56,540 nt of DNA from Anaeramoeba ignava (taxonomy: Eukaryota; Metamonada; Anaeramoebidae): contig JAPDFW010000041.1 in NCBI GenBank assembly GCA_028826165.1, positions 1 to 56,540 of the forward strand. Reading direction: 5' to 3'. Positions 1 to 11,332 of the stretch are shown here, one piece after another; within the stretch, counting starts at the first letter, position 1, and each line of letters starts with the position of its first letter. A program made the position numbers and the translations under genes. The notes under the pieces are model-generated. The model searched no databases. It had not been told where the DNA came from and was given only the letters and a program-made list of their open reading frames with translations.

Positions 1-1080
1 CAAAATAAAATTTGTTCTGGTTCATTAAAAATTCAGGAAGATAGAAAATTCTAGTATAAGCTCCTTCACATCAGACATTGTCACTTTACTTGCTGATAAA
101 AATGTTTTCTGAATTGAATGGAAAAGTCTTTCTGCATGATCAAATTTTCCTCCTTGAAGATGAACAAATTGAGTTGTAAAAGGTTCCAAACGAACTAAAT
201 AATAAAGAACAATAGCAGCAGAAGAATAATGTGCTCCATAATGAAATTTGGGGATAATTGGATCTTCCCACATTTCATATCTTGTTCGAAATTCATTGGC
301 TCGATTCTCTCCAAGTGCTCCCCATTGGTTTGGATAAATCACGATATATTTTGCTATCTTTGAGATTTATTGTTTCATTTTCATAATCTGCTATAACCCA
401 TGGGAAAACAGGATATTGAGTTAAATCGTTGTATGTTCTTCCAGCCATTGAATTTAATATCATCAAATATTCAAAATTAGATATTTTTCCATTAACCCAT
501 TTTTGTGTTGATGAAGATTTTTGATAATTCCCGAATCCCATAAAAATCATTTCACCTCGGATTTATATCCTCGATTTTCGTTCTTTTGGTTGATATTAAT
601 GATAATATTTGTGAAAAATTTCATTTCTTTGTTTCCGCATTAAAATAAAACAGATAATTGCGTCCATCACCAGAAAAATTTCAATGCAATAGGTTACAAT
701 AAATATCTTCTTTTCACAACATCATCTATCAAATTGAAATTGGTAATTTTATGCATTTATGCCCAATAATTGAGCTTTTTCTGTTTATCATAATTATCAT
801 ACATTTCAGGAACATTTGATTTTTCTTTGGCAGTCCATGAATTTGTAAATGGTTCTTTTATTACTATATTCCCTCAATTTCAAAAGCAATCAATTTATTT
901 GATAATAATCCCACTTAATTTTTCATCAATTTTCAATAATTTCTTGATTAGAAGATACCGCATAATTATCAATTATATAAAGATTATTTGAGCAGATGGA
1001 GTAACAAAGTTGGTTGTGATTCAAGACCAATAACTCTTGAACAATTATATTTGCGTAATATTCGATGATCTCCTTCTTCA
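1..1080 (-). other. Degenerate PH-BEACH domain segment of the BEACH gene
   Basis: Read in pieces on the minus strand, this stretch gives recognisable PH-BEACH text. It starts CSRVIGLESQPTLLL (about 1040-1000), continues with VPEMYDNYDKQKKL and ITNFNLIDDVVKRRYLL (about 800-700) and SGDGRNYLFYF, then enters the BEACH core: [88 protein letters not shown] and VKELI. These blocks are hallmarks of BEACH domains. They sit in different frames separated by single-base shifts, and VKELIP has become VKELIL. The order of blocks is fully conserved, so the domain assignment is firm even though no continuous reading frame exists. Confidence 0.88.
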
Positions 1081-4000
1081 AGCATACGCAAGATTCTTTT
1101 TGATCTTCCTCTTGTTCTGATTCTCTTCGTTTATATTTTCATTTATATTTTCATTTTCATTTTCATTTATATTTTCATTTATATTTTCTTTTTCTTTTTG
1201 GAAATCTAAAATCTCCATCAAAAATTTCAGATAAATTATTATTGGTTTGACGTGGTGTTTTTGGTTCCATTTCTCTTGCTCTTCTTGTGCATCTAAATCT
1301 ATAAAAATATCCTCCTTCAAATTCAATTTTGAAATATTTGTAATATTAGTATCACTTTCATCATCACTATCTCCATCTAATTTCTTTTTATTCACAAATG
1401 AACCGCTCTGCATAGAACTGAGTTTCTTAGAAATTAAATCTTTCTTTTCTTCATTCTCTTTCTCATCTTGTTCTGGATTATCATCCAATTCTTCATCATA
1501 TCTTGCGCATCCTTTATAATCTCTGAAATTGAAATTTTTTTCAAGCCTCATTCTCATTCGTTCAGGCCCTTCATTTGTATCCAATTTCCATTTTGCATCT
1601 TGATCTTGTTTTTAGATCCCCAAATTCCTCGTTCTCGAGTAAATTCTTTTTTGAATTTTTCCCATTCAAATACTATATATTGATGCATATCATTTAGTTT
1701 TAATCTCTCGTTTTGATTTCGATTTGTTTCAAAATTGGCTAAATTTTCAATCTGAAATTTCCCATATTCTTGAAATCTTTTGTATATTTCTTGATCTCCT
1801 CGATCCTTTTTTCTGCGATTTTTAAGCCGAGTTTTTCTTCGACTAATCCAAGAATTAACTTGTTCCAAGTTGTTTTTATTTTTAATTTCTTTGTAAAATT
1901 CCACGCTTTTTTACAATATGATAATTAAATGCCTGATGAATTTCTTGTTCATTTTGAATTAAATAATCAATAAACTCCTTCCTCATTTGACATGTATTCA
2001 AGCATTGTTGAAAATAGGTTTTTGTTTCCTTATTATCGTTTTTATAAACAAACAATGGTTTTATATTTTCATTTTGTGATTTTTGCAAAATATTTCCAAA
2101 TTTCAAAAGTTTTAGCAATAATTTCATCTTCTCCGAACGTAATAACCGATATAAACTCAAACAAAAGCATGAAATGAACTCAACATCTGAATTGTACGGA
2201 TTCATAACAATGTTCTTCTCTTTCAAAATTAAAAGTAATAATTTCATCAATTCATCTTTATGGAAAGTCTTGAAACTCAAAATAAATAAAATATTTGATT
2301 CAATCCTTTATATAAGGATTGCAAGCCAGTATTTTGATGTTTGTTCTTGATTTGAAATTGATTAAATTCTCAATTTTGGCTAATGTATCTCCAATTATCA
2401 ATTTGATCATTGTAACAAAAATTGAAATATAAACGATTCTTTTCTTTTGGAAAATTTCATTGTTCATTTTATCCACTACAAGTTGAGAAAACTTAGAAAT
2501 GTTATTTGAAAATTTGGAGCTTGAAAATCTTTCTCTTCTTGTATTCATCTCAAGATGTTCCATAATAGAAATGAATAGATCCAGTTCAAAACTTGAAATT
2601 ACTTTTTGGGAACATAAATCAATGGAGAATCAAGAATGGATTCAATTATTTGTTGGAATTTTTGATCATTAGAAATACTTTTGAGTTGCTAATCTTGTGA
2701 GAAAATCAAAAATTAACAATGTTGTTGGATGATTTAAAATGATTTTTGTAATCTCTTCTTCGTTATTTGAGATTTTTGTTCATCTTGAACATTTTCACTT
2801 TCACTTTTATTCTCTTTTGGTTAAAAGATTCTTTTGATGATTTTGATTCATTTTCTTCATCCAATTTTTGGTTTCTGTTCATTTTTCTTGTTTTCTTGAT
2901 TTATTTTGTTTCATTTTTCACTTATTTTTGAATGAATTATTCCTGTAAAAGAAAAGAAAATTCCCATTGTCTTTCTTTTTCTCTCATATCTCTCTCAGTT
3001 TGAGGTGAATCTTCTTTTGATTGGTTGTTATTATTATTCAATGATTCATCAACTTCCATTTGAATTTCAGAGTAATTAATAAATATAATTTCAACTAATG
3101 CTTCAATAAATTCTAGTTTTTTGAAAGTATCTCTGAAGTTCGGATAATTATTAAAGAAACTGATTAAAAATTTAATAATTTCGTTTTGTTGTTGAATTTG
3201 TAATTGTAAAATTTTTGGTAATTTTTTGGAATAGGAAGAAATATGACTTCTTTGTGTAATTGATTTTGTTTCACTTTGTCTTCTTTTACTTCTTCTTTTC
3301 TTTATTTTAGGAAAAACATAAACTTCTTCATTTTTTACTTTTGGTATTTCATTCTCAGCATTTTTTGTAATTGTTTTTCTACGAACTTTTCTAAAGAAAG
3401 AAGGAAGTGTTTTTGATATTTTGAATTTTGAAGATTTTGTTTCATTTTCATTTTCTTTTTCGTTTTGAATTTCATTTTGAATTTGATTTTGTATTTCAAT
3501 AGGAATGAAATTTTCATTTTCTTTTTCATTTTCTTTTTGATTTTGATTTTGATTTTGATTTTGATTTTCAATTTCTTTTTGATTTAAATTTTCTTTTTTT
3601 CTTTGTTCCTTTTTCTTTTTTGATCGTCTTTTTGATTTTCGATGTTTTGATTCCCTTCTTAATTTCCTTTTTTTTTGATATTCCTCATGAAATTTTAATT
3701 CTTCATTAATACATTTCCTTTGACTTTCCCTTAATAAAGTTAAAATTAGGAAAAATGCTTCAGAACAATAAATTTGAGAAGTCTTCTTGAAAATTGATGA
3801 ATTATTTAATAAAACTTCTTTGAAATTTGTTTCTTTGACTTCGAAATTTTCTTTGTCTAAAACTTCAGATACTCCAAAAAGTAAACAAAATAAATAATAA
3901 TAAATGATCGATTTTTGCTCAATTTTGGATAATATTAGTGTAAGAATTGGGAATCCATAATTCTGTTTGAATTTCTGGAAAAATAAAGGATACATTAACA

Positions 4001-5027
4001 ATAATGCTGTTGTTAATTTTAGTGCCTTTATTTTTGTTGATAATGCTTTGGAATGTTCAATTATAGAAAGTACAAAACTTGGGCTTAGAATTTTCACAAT
4101 TAACTCATGGTTATTTTCCTTGTTTTTATTTCTAACTATTAATCCAAAAATCATATCTAATAACAATCCATGAATTTTTGCAAATATATTTTGAAATTTT
4201 GTGTTTTCTGGATCACTTTTTTCTTGTTTGTAATTTAAAGTGGATGTTATAAATGTTTGAAAAAGAGAAAATTCATCAGAAAGTAAAGAATGATCAAATA
4301 TTAAATCTAACAGAGAAACTATTTTATTGATAACAGAATCATCAAATATCTCTTCTCGAAGTAATTTGAATAAATACTTGACAAATCTGAGTTTTCTTAA
4401 TTGATTAATATTAAAATCTTGGTTTTTGTTATCAATAGGAATGAAAGTTTGGAATTTTGCGAAAAAATATTCTTGAACTAAATTTGATGTTTTACTCCAT
4501 ATTTCTTGATCAAAACAAACAATTTCAATAATACCAAGGTTTTTAATTAAAGATGAAATGTTCGCATCTTCTTGTGTTCCAATCAATTCAAAAAGTGAAT
4601 TGATGATATTTACATTTATGAAATGTGAATTTTCTTTTAAAAAATGAGACATGATTTTATATCCATTCATTCTTTCAAATTCTTTTAAGTTTGTGTAATT
4701 TAAATTAATTAAATTAACTAAAATTGCGAATATTTGTTGAAAATGAATTTCTGTTGTAATTTTTTCAAATAATAAAAAGCAAATAATCGGCCCTCTAATT
4801 TTAGATATTTGCATAATAGCTCCTTTAGAGAGAAAAACATTAACATTTCCTGAAAGAATTCCATATGGTTTCCCATTCAAAACTGCAAGATTTTGTATTG
4901 ATAATGATTGTTTCAAAAAATTCTCATTTTTGTAATTGGATTCTTTATTTTGAGAATTTATTTCTTCAATTTTTCATTTTCATTTTCATTTAAAATATTT
5001 TTCTAATACTTTTTGTATGAATTGGAC

Positions 5028-7076
5028 TCAAACAAAAATCAATTTTTCATTTACTATTGGAATAGAAGCTATTGAAAGATCCAATTGTTTCATAATATCT
5101 TCAAAATTTTCTCCATTTTTGAAAAGATTATCAACAATATAATTATTAACAATTTGAAAATTTGTAAATTGTGAAAATGGATTGATAAAAGATCCTGAAT
5201 AATTAGGTCCAAGTAAAAATATTTTTTGAATATCTTGCAAACTTAAAGCAGATTCATAAAGAAAGCATGATCCTAATTTCCATTTTATATGGGGTGGATT
5301 TTCTGAAATATTTTCATTTCCTTAAAAGAAAAATTATTTATTAAAATTTAAAATTTAAAATTAAAATTGAAATTGAAATTATTTACCAATAACAAATTTA
5401 AAAGGAGATTGGATTGAATTTGGATAGTTGATTTTGCAAATTTGTTTAGAAGAACCATCAACAAATAATGTAATTGAAGATTGATAAAATTTATGTTTAG
5501 AATGAACAATAACGGCATGATACCAATGATTTTCTTTGAATTGAAATTTGTCAAATGAAATGGAAGAATTTGAAGATGAAGTGATCGATAATTTTCCATT
5601 AGAAATTGAGAATATAATTTCTAGTTGATTTTTGGAAGAAAAAACTCTGAATAAATTGATAGAAAACTCGCTCAAAGAATCAAAATATATCCAAAATGAT
5701 AAAGAATATGAAGAAGAAGGAGGCCATGATTTATCATTTGAATATTCCAGAGACAATTTGGCATTTGATGATTCTTGGAGATCAAATTCAATAAAAGAAG
5801 GTTGATTTCCATCATGAATCATTGATTTAAATATTGATAAAATTGAATTTGGAATGTTTTTGTTTTTCTTAAATAACCGGAAAAACTTGCGAAATTCTTT
5901 GATTGAGGAATTGCTTGCTTGAATGATCTGAAAAAAGTTTGTTAGAACTGGATGTAATAAACTTTCTTCATCAAAAAGAAATTCTTGATATTTTTTCATC
6001 AATAAAGTCGAAATTTCCACAGAATTAATTTGCTGTTGGTTAAACCAATTCCCGATTGTGATGATTTTCAATTTTAGAAATATCTGAATTTGGTAATTCA
6101 CTGCGAAATCTTTCATCAAATCTACAACAACCATAATTGGATGAGGCAAAACAATTTTCAGTTTTGATGAATCAGGAATAAGTGTGTTGTTTGTATGAAG
6201 TAATTCATTTGATAGTATTGATAAATCAAGTAACAAACAAAATAGATGATATTTTTGGGAATTTTTGAGTAAACTATGGAAATTTCCTGAGCGAGTAATT
6301 GAATTAACCAATTTTTCATGTGTGTAAATGTGATGGAAATGTATTTGATTGATTTTTGAATCTGATAGTGAACAAATGATCATTTGGAATAAATTTTGAA
6401 GAAATTGGTTTTGTGCTTCAATATTTTGAATTTTCACTAAGCTTTCTGGAAGTATTTTGTTGAAAATGATTTCATAACCTTGAATTTTTTGGAAATGAAC
6501 TTGTGAAGTTTGGTTTTGTTTAAATATTGAAGTTAAACAAATTAAAAATGCTTTATATAATGATAATTGGGTTATTTTCATTGAAGATATTTCATCAAGA
6601 ATTAACTTAATAATATCTAGTTTTTGTGCTTTATCTTGTATTGCGAGACTTTCAATCAATGATAATGTTAATTGTTGATAATCTTTCAATTTGATCAATT
6701 CAAATAATAAATTAATTCCTTTCTTTTCATAAAGTAAGTTCATATTTTCCAAATTATCATTCACAAAAAATTCAATAGTTTGAATATAAAATATGATTAA
6801 ATTTTTTGATTGAGATTTTTTTTTCGATTTGTGTTTTTTGTGTTGAGAAATTTCTTTTTGAATATAAGTATAAATTGAATTAAATAAACCAAATTGGAAT
6901 AGTATTGTTTTGAATTCATTTTTGGATGATATCAAGTCCTTAAAAAGATTTGTGATTAATTGAACAACCTCAATTTTGGGTTTGTTTTTAAATAATTGTA
7001 TTAAAATTTCTAATTCTAATTTAGGTGTAATTTGGAGGGAAGAAGCAACAAATTTGATAATTTTAAGCAAATCAAC
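5028..7076 (-). other. Concanavalin A-like lectin segment of the BEACH gene
   Basis: The exon from 7076 to about 5386 begins VDLLKIIKFVASS after an AG acceptor and is open for about 560 residues. Its first part is helical armadillo-like sequence. From about residue 430 it becomes a beta-sandwich: PSFIEFDLQESSNAKLSL, then YSLSFWIYFD, NHWYHAVIVHS and ITLFVDGSSKQICKI, the pattern of the lectin domain upstream of PH-BEACH in this family. The domain continues across a short intron (donor GGTAAATAA, acceptor TTTTAAG) into WKLGSCFLYESALSLQDIQK and LGPNYSGSF, the typical end of the sandwich. The downstream frame then stops at about 5028. Confidence 0.75.
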
Positions 7077-8294
7077 CTATTTTTTTTAAATTTTTAAATT
7101 TATTTTAATTTTTAAATTTATTTAAATTTATAATTTTACTTGAATTTCATTTTCATATAAAGGAAATTTTGCAAGAACCAATTCAATAACTTTGGATTGA
7201 CTCATCACATAATAATTATATGGATTTTTTTGAAGAATTAAGAATAATTGTTGAAGAGTAAATAATGATAATTTTTTAAATGAAGAATTTGCTGAAAGTA
7301 AGAAAATATTAGATAAAATTTGCAAAGCATCAGTATTTTGAATTGAAAAATTTGTATTGATTTCTTTTTCTTGATCAAAAATGGATTTAATATTAAAATC
7401 TCCACAAAAAACAAGAGATGAAATGTTTTTGATAATTGATTCCAAATCTGATATTGAAGTTGATTTGTTATGAAGCATATCAGCTACAATTTTTCCAAAT
7501 AATTTATATCCTGATAGTTTTATAAATTCATCAAAAAATTTATGAGTTTTTGGAAAAAGAAGAAATGAGTAAATTAATAATAAATGAAATTGAGTTTGAA
7601 ATTCTGAATGAACTTAATTTTGATGTTTCTGAAAGTGTTTCAAGTTGAATTTTAATTATGTTTTTTGTTTGGATATAAAAAATCAAATTTTCATTCATAA
7701 ATTGTAATAAAATTAATTGAGAAACATTTTGAAGTTTTTTAATTAGATAATTTTTGTTAGAATTAGAGTTTATAATTTCGAAAAGGATTATTAATGTATC
7801 AGATTGAATAAGTTGATCAATAGATTTTTGATTTTTAGAATTTTCTTGAAGAATATCAACAAATAAAAGAATAAAATCATTTTCTGTTTCATTTCTATTT
7901 TCATTTTCTATATAAAAATAATAATAATAAAAATAAAAACTTCAATTTGTTTTTTAAATAAATTAAATATAAATAACACAAACTTTCTTGATTATTATTT
8001 TCTTCATAAGAAATTTGATTTAAATCAAATTGAGAGAATAATTTTAAAAAATTTAATAAATTTGAAGTTAACTTTGAATTTAGAAGAAATTCAATATTAA
8101 TTTCTTGTTGTGATAATAAAAGAAGTGTTGCAGATAATTGAAAGTAATAGAGATTATTTTGATGATTTATTGGGAAATTAATAATTTTAGAAAGTAAATT
8201 AGGATCAGAAGAATTGATTTCTTTTGTTAATTTAATTAATAAATTGATGAAATATTTTGCAATAACGAAAGAGAAATTTCTAGTATCACCAAAT

Positions 8295-9104
8295 CTTTTT
8301 TTAATATAATTTTATTAAATAATTTTATAAATAATTTTATAAATAATTTTATAATTAATTTTATAAATAATTTAATAAATAATTTTATAATTAATTTTAT
8401 AAATAATTTAATAAATAATTTTATAATTAATTTTATAAATAATTTAATAAATAATTTTATAATTAATTTTATAATTAATTTTATAATTAATTTTATAAAT
8501 AATTTAATAAATAATTTTATTAATAATTTTATAAAATAATTTAATAAATAATTTTATAATCAATTTTATAAATAATTTTATAAATAATTTTATAAATAAT
8601 TTAATAAATAATTTTATAAATAATTTTATAAATAATTTTATAAATAATTTTATAAATAATTTTATAAATAATTTATTAAATAATTTTATAAATAATTTTA
8701 TAAATAATTTAATAAATAATTTTATAAATAATTTAATAAATAATTTTTATAAATAATTTTTATAAATAATTTTATAAATAATTTTATAAATAATTTTATA
8801 TTTAATTTTATAAATAATTTTATATATAATTTTATATTTAATTTTTATAAATAATTTTATAAATAATTTAATAAATAATTTTATATTTAATTTTATAAAT
8901 AATTTTATATATAATTTTATATTTAATTTTATAAATAATTTTATAAATAATTTAATAAATAATTTTATATTTAATTTTATAAATAATTTTATAAATAATT
9001 TTATAAATAATTTTATATATAATTTTATAAATAATTTAATAAATAATTTTATTAATAATTTTATAAATAATTTTATAAATAATTTTATAATTGATTCCTT
9101 TTAC
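8295..9104 (-). repeat. Satellite-filled intron 1 of the BEACH gene (about 12-bp unit)
   Basis: The 810 bp between donor GTAAAAGG (9104) and acceptor AAAAAAAG (ends 8295) are almost entirely imperfect copies of a 12-bp unit of the form ATAAATAATTTT, with variants ATTAATTTTATA and ATATATAATTTT. No coding sequence is visible on either strand. Splicing it out joins SIKE to FGDTRNF in frame, which supports the intron call. Other introns in this gene are around 60-80 bp, so this one has expanded. Confidence 0.8.
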
Positions 9105-9391
9105 TCTTTGATTGAATTTTTATTTTCTTCTGTATAAAAATATTCATAAAATGTTGGCACAATTTGATTTAAAAGATTTTGTTTAGAATCTTCATCATTT
9201 AATTGAGAAAATTCATTCCATAATTGACGAATTTCTTGAATTTTTTGAAGATTTAATAATTTAGAAGCAATATTTTGTGTGTTTTGATCCTCATTATTTT
9301 TTTTTAAATTTTTTTCTTTTTCTTCTTTTTCTTTATCTTTATCTTTATCTTTATTTTTCTTTTTGATTAAATTTTTAAACCAACGACTCAT

Positions 9392-9470
9392 TTAAAAACA
9401 ATAAAATAAAATTAAAAAATAATAAAATAAAAAATGAAAAATGAAAAATTTTGTTTTCAATTTATTTTTG
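9392..9470. promoter_or_regulatory. AT-rich 5' leader of the BEACH gene
   Basis: In the sense (minus) direction this stretch holds two TTTTTCATTTTT-like motifs and A/T runs directly before the ATG at 9391. The same motif precedes the other genes of the window. Transcription start and promoter boundaries cannot be placed. Confidence 0.3.
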
Positions 9471-11330
9471 GAATTGATTTAAAATTGATTTAAAATTGAT
9501 TTAAAATTGATTTAAAATTGATTTAAAATTGATATAAAATTGATATAAAATTGATATAAAATTGATTTAAAATTTATTTAAATTTGATTTAAAATTGATA
9601 TAAAATTGATATAAAATTTATTTAAAATTGATATAAAATTGATTTAAAATTGATTTAAAATTAATATAAAATTTATTTAAAATTGATATAAAATTAATTT
9701 AAAATTGATTTAAAATTTATTTAAAATTGATTTAAAATTGATATAAAATTGATATAAAATTTATTTAAAATTGATTTAAAATTGATATAAAATTGATATA
9801 AAATTGATTTAAAATTGATATAGAATTGATATAAAATTGATATAAAATTGATTTAAAATTGATTTAAAATTGATATAAAATTGATTTAAAATTGATTTAA
9901 AATTGATTTAAAATTGATATAAAATTGATTTAAAATTGATATAAAATTGATTTAAAATTGATATAAAAATTGATATAAAATTGATATAAAATTGATATAA
10001 AATTGATATAAAATTGATTTAAAATTTATTTAAAATTGATTTAAAATTAATATAAAATTTATTTAAAATTGATATAAAATTGATATAAAATTGATATAAA
10101 ATTGATATAAAATTGATATAAAATTGATATAAAAATGATATAAAAATGATATAAAAATTGATATAAAATTGATATAAAATTGATTTAAAATTGATTTAAA
10201 ATTGATTTAAAATTGATATAAAATTGATATAAAAATTAATTTAAAATTGATATAAAAATGATATAAAATTGATATAAAATCGATATAAAATTGATTTAAA
10301 ATTGATTTAAAATTGATATAAAATTGATTTAAAATTAATATAAAATTGATTTAAAATTTATTTAAAATTGATATAAAATTGATTTAAAATTGATATAAAA
10401 TTGATATAAAATTTATTTAAAATTTATTTAAAAAATTGATTTAAAATTGATTTAAAATTGATTTAAAATTGATTTAAAATTGATTTAAAATTGATTTAAA
10501 ATTGATTTAAAATTGATTTAAAATTGATTTAAAATTGATTTAAAATTGATTTAAAATTGATTTAAAATTGATTTAAAATTGATTTAAAATTTATATAAAA
10601 TTTATTTAAAATTGATTTAAAATAGATTTAAAATTGATTTAAAATTGATTTAAAATTGATATAAAATTGATTTAAAATTGATTTAAATTGATTTAAAATT
10701 GATATAAAATTGATTTAAAATTGATTTAAAATTGATTTAAAATTGATTTAAAATTGATTTAAAATTGATTTAAAAATTTATTTAAAAATTGATTTAAAAT
10801 TGATATAAAATTGATTTAAAATTGATTTAAAATTGATTTAAAATTGATATAAAATTAATATAAAATTGATTTAAAATTGATTTAAAATTGATTTAAAATT
10901 GATTTAAAATTGATTTAAAATTGATTTAAAATTGATTTAAAATTGATTTAAAATTGATTTAAAATTGATTTAAAATTGATTTAAAATTGATATAAAATTG
11001 ATTTAAAATTGATATAAAATTGATTTAAAATTGATTTAAAATTGATTTAAATTTGATTTAAAATTGATTTAAAATTGATTTAAATTTGATATAAAATTGA
11101 TATAAAATTGATTTAAAATTGATATAAAATTGATTTAAAATTGATTTAAAATTGATATAAAATTGATTTAAAATTGATATAAAATTGATTTAAAATTGAT
11201 ATAAAATTGATATAAAATTGATATAAAATTGATATAAAATTGATTTAAAATTGATTTAAAATTGATATAAAATTGATTTAAAATTGATTTAAAATTGATT
11301 TAAAATTGATTTAAAATTGATTTAAAATTG
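9471..11330. repeat. Long array of an 11-bp AT-rich unit
   Basis: About 1.86 kb of near-continuous tandem repeats of the 11-mer AAAATTGATTT and its variant AAAATTGATAT, with rare changes (TTTATTT, ACAs absent, a few one-base slips). Roughly 165 copies fit the span. There is no open frame of note on either strand. The array ends three bases before the stop codon of the ankyrin-BTB gene (11333), so that gene's 3' UTR must lie inside it. Confidence 0.93.
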
Positions 11331-11332
11331 TA

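Larger units (their letters stand above)
1..9391 (-). pseudogene. BEACH-domain protein gene (ALFY/WDFY3- or LvsA-like), broken, 3' end beyond left edge
   Basis: Large BEACH proteins scaffold membrane traffic and autophagy. Translation begins MSRWFKNLIKKK at 9391. Exon 1 (9391-9105) joins exon 2 (8294 to about 7980) through an 810-bp repeat intron, keeping the frame (SIKE|FGDTRNF). Further GT-AG introns lie near 7979-7910, 7143-7077 and 5385-5324. Armadillo-like helical sequence is followed by a concanavalin A-like lectin domain, an N/Q/K-rich stretch, and PH-BEACH at the left edge. The frame is broken many times: near 7616, 5035, 4996, 4967, 1570, 660, 600, 340 (extra G) and 35 (missing T), with an in-frame TAA at about 694-696 where the BEACH-linked PH domain usually has Gln (RRYLLQP). 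Some gaps, such as 4920-5030, might hide short introns. One-base indels could be assembly errors, but the nonsense codon and the density of breaks favour a pseudogene. WD40 or FYVE domains, if any, lie outside the window. Confidence 0.8.

Noticed and set aside
1-2563. Reassigned genetic code (TAA read as Gln)
   Set aside because: Intact genes in the window use CAA for Gln and end at TAA, TAG or TGA, so the in-frame TAA in the BEACH gene is a true stop.
9471-11330. CRISPR-like regular array
   Set aside because: The repeats are continuous with no unique spacers, and the genome is eukaryotic.
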